NCBI GenBank assembly: GCA_023144075.1
Contig: JAGLGJ010000029.1
Location: forward strand, 1-10,091
Source of the DNA: Candidatus Bathyarchaeota archaeon
GTDB taxonomy: Archaea; Thermoproteota; Bathyarchaeia; 40CM-2-53-6; RBG-13-38-9
Length of the DNA stretch: 10,091 bases
Reading direction: 5' to 3'
Made by a program: the position numbers and the translations under genes. Below the pieces are notes generated by a model. It saw only the letters and a list, made by a program, of their open reading frames with translations. It was not told where the DNA came from and made no database searches. Within the stretch, counting starts at the first letter, position 1. Every line of letters starts with the position of its first letter. Positions 7,338-10,091 of the stretch are shown one piece after another.

Positions 7338-7723
7338 CTATCTTTTCATAACCTCATTCAAAACGAGTTGACAACTCCAGTATTTTGAACAATATACGGT
7401 ACAGTATTCTGGGTCAGGTCCATTGCATTCACTATCATTCTTGTATGCCTTTAGGTGAATTCCAAAATCATGATTGTTCGTATTTTTCTGGTTCGGTTGA
7501 GTATTCTTTCTATGCCAGTCACCAAGGATTGGAGGACTAGTGAACATTTGACAAGCAGGATGATCCCTGCTTACTTCTGTCTCTGTTTTTGGACAGAATC
7601 CACTCCTACATTTACTGAAAGTTTCACACTCGCTACATTTCTTTCCGGTATTATCGGAAACCAGACTTACCGACTGGTTGAACCTAAAAGATTTATTAGC
7701 CGTTCAAAATCCTCCTTAGGCAT
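7338..7723 (-). pseudogene. Cysteine-rich small protein gene, broken by a one-base frame change
   Basis: Two frames join into one plausible protein. The first starts at ATG 7723 and gives MPKEDFERLINLLGSTSR before TAA at 7667-7669. The second frame is open from 7703 to the stop at 7338-7340 and gives a cysteine-rich chain: KKCSECETFSKCRSGFCPK, then DHPACQMF, and near the end ECNGPDPEYC followed by TVYCSKYWSCQ. Adding one base between 7703 and 7669 would give about 128 residues with nine cysteines, in C-x2-C-x6-C-x4-C and a second C-terminal cluster, which suggests a zinc or iron-sulfur site. The second frame has no ATG, GTG or TTG start before its cysteines; it could only begin at a rare ACG (7701-7703), which has AAGGAGG seven bases upstream. 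The gene may be a sequencing error, a true pseudogene or an unusual expression case. The family is not recognised. The opposite strand carries an overlapping open frame of less protein-like composition, which I judge to be a shadow. Confidence 0.55.
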
Positions 7724-7752
7724 AGTGAGGCTAAATTTTCATTATAGAACTT

Positions 7753-7760
7753 CTTTAAAT
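7753..7760 (-). promoter_or_regulatory. TATA-like box of the cysteine-rich gene
   Basis: The minus strand reads ATTTAAAG about 33 bases before ATG 7723, at a spacing suited to a short-leader mRNA. Its presence supports the ATG at 7723 as the true start of the minus-strand gene. It lies in the divergent gap (7724-7835) before the CPBP gene, whose own promoter is not clear. Confidence 0.35.
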
Positions 7761-7835
7761 GAAAATGTCAAGTGGGCGACTGTTCAAGAAAATTTGTTGA
7801 GCTCTTCTTGAGTTATTTGTAGGCTGTTTTATCTT

Positions 7836-9005
7836 ATGAACTCATTCAATATTGATCGTTTGAAGAAAAATTGGCGAAATAAAGTCTCTCTCTTACCTAA
7901 AGGTATCACTATACTTAGTAAGTCTCTTAATTATTTGTTGCGAGTAGCAGTTCTATTTTTTGTCTTAACTTTTATCGTTTCTTTGTTTCTTGGTTTGGCG
8001 TTAATGTTTAGTCCTGAAGGCAGCCAATTCAGTTTTTCAAATATTGAAAATCTTCCGTTTGGCTTTCTGACACTTTTCATTGTAGCATTACCAGTGAAAA
8101 CCACGTATGGAACAATTTTTATTTTAATATGGATAATCTACGCACTATGTTTCATCATTTCTTGGAAAACAAATGTTGGATTCATAAAAGCTGTAAGGAA
8201 AACATTCGATAGTAAATCCCTACTGGAAAATAAGAATTTTCTATTTATGTTTCCCGTGATTTCTAGTTCTCTACTGGTTCTAATTATCTTGGTTCAAAGT
8301 CTGCAGGAGACAGTAGGAGTGCCGACAGGTTCGATAGATTTCGATAATACCTATAGAGGGCTTTTTGAGTTAGCGTATTCCCCGCTCTTTGAAGAAATTA
8401 TGTTTAGAATATCTCCCTTTGCGGTCTATTATGCTATACTTCTAATATTTAATCAAGCACGGTGGCAGATCTGTAGTTTAGGTATTTACATCAAGTTATT
8501 CTTTACAGCAGTTTTGTTTCCCGAGAGAATGAAGAAAAGATTAGGTCTTCCTCAAATTGAAAATGTTGGAATAAGAAAAGGAATAAGCAATGGGGAATGG
8601 CTGATGACCATCTTAACTTCAACAATGTTCGGCCTTGCCCACTATGTATCAGGTTCCGGCTGGGAGATTGGTAAGATCACTTCTTCTTTCTTAGCTGGAT
8701 TTGTATTCTGCTTAGCATATCTTGCATTCGGATTCCACGCACCGATTTTATTGCACTGGTTTTTCAACTATTACTTCTATGTGTATGAGGTTGCTACTCA
8801 AAATTACCATGGTATCTTTGAAAATATCGAAAGTATAATTGATTTCACAGTCCAGATATTAGGTCTTTCAATAATTCTCTTTCTTCTGACATATCTCATA
8901 CTAAAACTATATCGCGACTCTATCTCATCATCTGATACAAAAAGTATTGAATCAGACCCAACTACGGATTTATCATCCAACGATAAAATAGAGAATTCAA
9001 TCTGA
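7836..9005 (+). CDS. CPBP (Abi) family intramembrane metalloprotease homologue
   Basis: This 389-residue multi-pass membrane protein carries the three motifs of the CPBP/CAAX-processing family (Rce1-like). They are EExxxR at E186-E187-R191 (LFEEIMFR), FxxxH at F265-H269 (MFGLAHY) and HxxxN at H307-N311 (LLHWFFNYY). In Rce1 these form the glutamate/histidine site within the membrane. Likely helices lie near 33-57, 93-110, 136-154, 180-205, 212-228, 255-271, 283-318 and 337-357. Two parts are not core: a long N-terminal region of three helices (1-160) and a basic loop at about 229-250. The tail (361-389) is Ser/Asp/Glu-rich and probably cytosolic. It starts at ATG 7836 with no evident ribosome site. 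Its stop overlaps the ribosome site of the metallo-hydrolase gene 9 bases on, so the two are probably one operon. Substrate unknown; archaeal prenyl-protein processing, peptide maturation or bacteriocin-type roles are all possible. Confidence 0.88.
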   Translation: MNSFNIDRLKKNWRNKVSLLPKGITILSKSLNYLLRVAVLFFVLTFIVSLFLGLALMFSPEGSQFSFSNIENLPFGFLTLFIVALPVKTTYGTIFILIWIIYALCFIISWKTNVGFIKAVRKTFDSKSLLENKNFLFMFPVISSSLLVLIILVQSLQETVGVPTGSIDFDNTYRGLFELAYSPLFEEIMFRISPFAVYYAILLIFNQARWQICSLGIYIKLFFTAVLFPERMKKRLGLPQIENVGIRKGISNGEWLMTILTSTMFGLAHYVSGSGWEIGKITSSFLAGFVFCLAYLAFGFHAPILLHWFFNYYFYVYEVATQNYHGIFENIESIIDFTVQILGLSIILFLLTYLILKLYRDSISSSDTKSIESDPTTDLSSNDKIENSI

Positions 9006-9014
9006 GGTGTAATC

Positions 9015-9833
9015 ATGACAGCGGATCAATTAATTTTTCTTGGAACAGGTGGAGGACGATTTTCGATGATTACTCAAAAAAGGAGAACTGGTGGTATCAG
9101 ATTAATCGGCTCATCAAATATCCAAATAGATCCTGGACCTGGGTCAATCGCTTATTCTCACCAATTAAATATCGATCCATCGAAAGTTGATTCATTGTTA
9201 ATCTCACATTGCCATCCAGACCATGATAATGATGCCGAAATATACATAGAAGCAATGACTAATGGCGGAACAAAGAAAAGAGGTACTCTGATAGCTCCAA
9301 AGGGAGTTATAGAAGGAAATGACATTTGTGAAGTTCGTATTTCAAATTATCACAAAAACCAACTAGCCAAGGTGATTAAGGCAGAAATTGGGAAGACGAT
9401 CATATTAGAAAATGCAAAGATCGAAGTTGTTAATGCAAAGCATCAAGATCCAGACACCGTAGGTTACAAGTTAAGTCTGGAATCTATTGATCTTGGATAT
9501 ACATCGGATACAGAATACTTTTCAGGATTAGGTAGTCAATTCAAAGGAGTGGACACACTTCTTGTTTGTGTACTTCGACCCAGAGATGTTCCAATTAAAG
9601 GCCATCTCTGCACAAATGACGTGATCAAAATTTTAGATGAGGCTAAACCAAAACTTTGCATCCTAACAGGATTTGGCATAAGAATGATATATGCGAATCC
9701 AGATCGCGAGGCTAAATTTATAGAACAGGCATCAAAAATAAAAACAATTGCTGCCAGAGATAATATGGTGCTTAAACTTGTAGAGTATAAAACGCAAGAT
9801 AATAGAGATAGCCTATCAAGATTTCTTAATTAG
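9015..9833 (+). CDS. Metallo-beta-lactamase-fold metal-dependent hydrolase
   Basis: The 272-residue product is a soluble MBL-fold hydrolase. It opens with the LIFLGTGGGRF strand-loop (6-16) and has the binuclear zinc motif SHCHPDHDND with H65, H67, D69 and H70. Further ligand candidates are H143 (NAKHQDPDTVG), D165 (YTSDTEYF) and H197 (KGHLCTNDVIKIL), giving the full set typical of RNase Z-like and UlaG-like MBL proteins. It lacks the extra domains of beta-CASP nucleases or glyoxalase II. Start ATG 9015 has GAGGTG at 9004-9009, overlapping the stop of the CPBP gene, so translation of the two genes is likely coupled. The substrate is not shown by the sequence; RNA ends, phosphodiesters or small lactones are all possible. 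It is probably the last gene of the pair, with a palindrome about 10 bases after its stop. Confidence 0.9.
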   Translation: MTADQLIFLGTGGGRFSMITQKRRTGGIRLIGSSNIQIDPGPGSIAYSHQLNIDPSKVDSLLISHCHPDHDNDAEIYIEAMTNGGTKKRGTLIAPKGVIEGNDICEVRISNYHKNQLAKVIKAEIGKTIILENAKIEVVNAKHQDPDTVGYKLSLESIDLGYTSDTEYFSGLGSQFKGVDTLLVCVLRPRDVPIKGHLCTNDVIKILDEAKPKLCILTGFGIRMIYANPDREAKFIEQASKIKTIAARDNMVLKLVEYKTQDNRDSLSRFLN

Positions 9834-9842
9834 TACACGATT

Positions 9843-9859
9843 AAACACTTATAGTGTTT
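9843..9859. repeat. Perfect 7-base inverted repeat, terminator or operator
   Basis: AAACACT, TAT and AGTGTTT form an exact 7-base-pair arm repeat 10 bases after the hydrolase stop. A CTTTTT run follows at 9865-9870. That order resembles a stem plus T-tract terminator for the CPBP/hydrolase pair. The position upstream of the valS promoter also permits a repressor site. Confidence 0.45.
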
Positions 9860-9881
9860 GGAAATCTTTTTGAAGTTATCA

Positions 9882-9889
9882 TGATAAAA
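9882..9889 (+). promoter_or_regulatory. TATA-like box of the valS gene
   Basis: TGATAAAA is centred about 28 bases before the first possible GTG start at 9914. This fits leaderless transcription beginning at or near that codon. Confidence 0.4.
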
Positions 9890-9913
9890 TGGGCTGACCT
9901 AGATTGCTAGCCC

Positions 9914-10091
9914 GTGCTAGTGGTGACAATTTTGGGAATCAATGAAAAATCTAATCTCTCAAAGACATACAAACCTTCTGAGACGGAGGACAAGTGGCAA
10001 AAAATCTGGAGCCAATGGGAAATATACAATTTTGATCCTAATGATCTAAATCGACCAACCTATAGTATCGATACTCCTCCACCATATCCTA
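9914..10091 (+). CDS. valS: Valyl-tRNA synthetase, N-terminal 59 codons (partial, runs off the window)
   Basis: The translated start of this class I synthetase, which charges tRNA-Val with valine, includes ETEDKWQKIWSQWEIYNF and then YSIDTPPPYP. In archaeal ValRS the latter motif sits just before the HIGH signature, which would follow outside the window. The frame is closed by TAG at 9908-9910. GTG codons at 9914, 9920 and 9923 are possible starts. The first fits the TATA box at 9882-9889 for leaderless expression, while the exact start is uncertain within four codons. A small CTAGC/GCTAG hairpin (9907-9920) covers the first GTG. Leucyl or isoleucyl synthetase is less likely, given the IDTPPPYP motif. 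Confidence 0.88.
   Translation, partial: MLVVTILGINEKSNLSKTYKPSETEDKWQKIWSQWEIYNFDPNDLNRPTYSIDTPPPYP

Noticed and set aside
7669..7703. Programmed -1 frameshift in the cysteine-rich gene
   Set aside because: The zero-frame bases here (CTT TTA GGT) do not make a proper X XXY YYZ slippery heptamer, and no clear downstream stem is seen. An indel or pseudogene is simpler, though slippage is not excluded.
7455..7811. A plus-strand open frame of 118 codons across the synthetase-CPBP gap
   Set aside because: It is antisense to the cysteine-rich minus-strand gene, has no recognisable motif or ribosome site, and its composition is not protein-like. The minus strand has ordered cysteine clusters and a TATA-like box.
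1..10091. CRISPR array, insertion sequence, tRNA or C/D box RNA
   Set aside because: Scanning both strands by eye gave no regularly spaced repeats, no transposase motifs or terminal repeats, no tRNA-like T-loop (GGTTCRAATCC type) with paired arms, and no properly spaced RTGATGA/CTGA boxes in the gaps.

Overview
This window is archaeal chromosomal DNA of moderate-to-low GC. The evidence is a set of archaeal-type housekeeping genes: an archaeal-family S-adenosylmethionine synthetase, PurP-type (folate-independent) purine synthesis enzymes, an archaeal-style valyl-tRNA synthetase start and a short TTG-initiated malate dehydrogenase. Archaeal expression signals agree: TATA-like boxes 25-35 bases before starts, T-rich terminators without stems, GTGAT/TGATC-type ribosome sites and many TTG/GTG starts. 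A TACK archaeon (for example a Bathyarchaeia or Nitrososphaeria relative) is my guess. The lineage call is inference only.

Layout. The left half (1-5281) is read on the minus strand: the 5' part of malate dehydrogenase (1-335), an M23-like metallopeptidase-fold protein (461-1354), a small four-helix membrane protein (1424-1801), two tandem PurP paralogs sharing an ATGA overlap (1873-4076) and a zinc alcohol dehydrogenase (4253-5281). A 141-base divergent promoter region separates these from the right half. That half is read mostly on the plus strand: a C_GCAxxG_C_C-type cysteine protein (5423-5917), archaeal S-adenosylmethionine synthetase (6074-7279), a CPBP/Abi intramembrane protease homologue (7836-9005) closely followed by a metallo-beta-lactamase-fold hydrolase (9015-9833), and the first 59 codons of valyl-tRNA synthetase (from 9914). 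A cysteine-rich small gene on the minus strand (7338-7723) lies between the synthetase and the protease and is readable only with a one-base frame correction.

How the genes fit. Most are independent housekeeping units with their own promoter or terminator, not one pathway. Two sets look co-transcribed: the PurP pair and the CPBP plus metallo-hydrolase pair. The points most worth a second look are the upstream PurP paralog, which has lost most of the motifs its neighbour keeps, the frameshifted cysteine-rich gene, and an M23-fold protein that lacks the His at the usual zinc-ligand position, in an archaeon with no expected peptidoglycan. No CRISPR array, transposon, rRNA or tRNA gene was seen.
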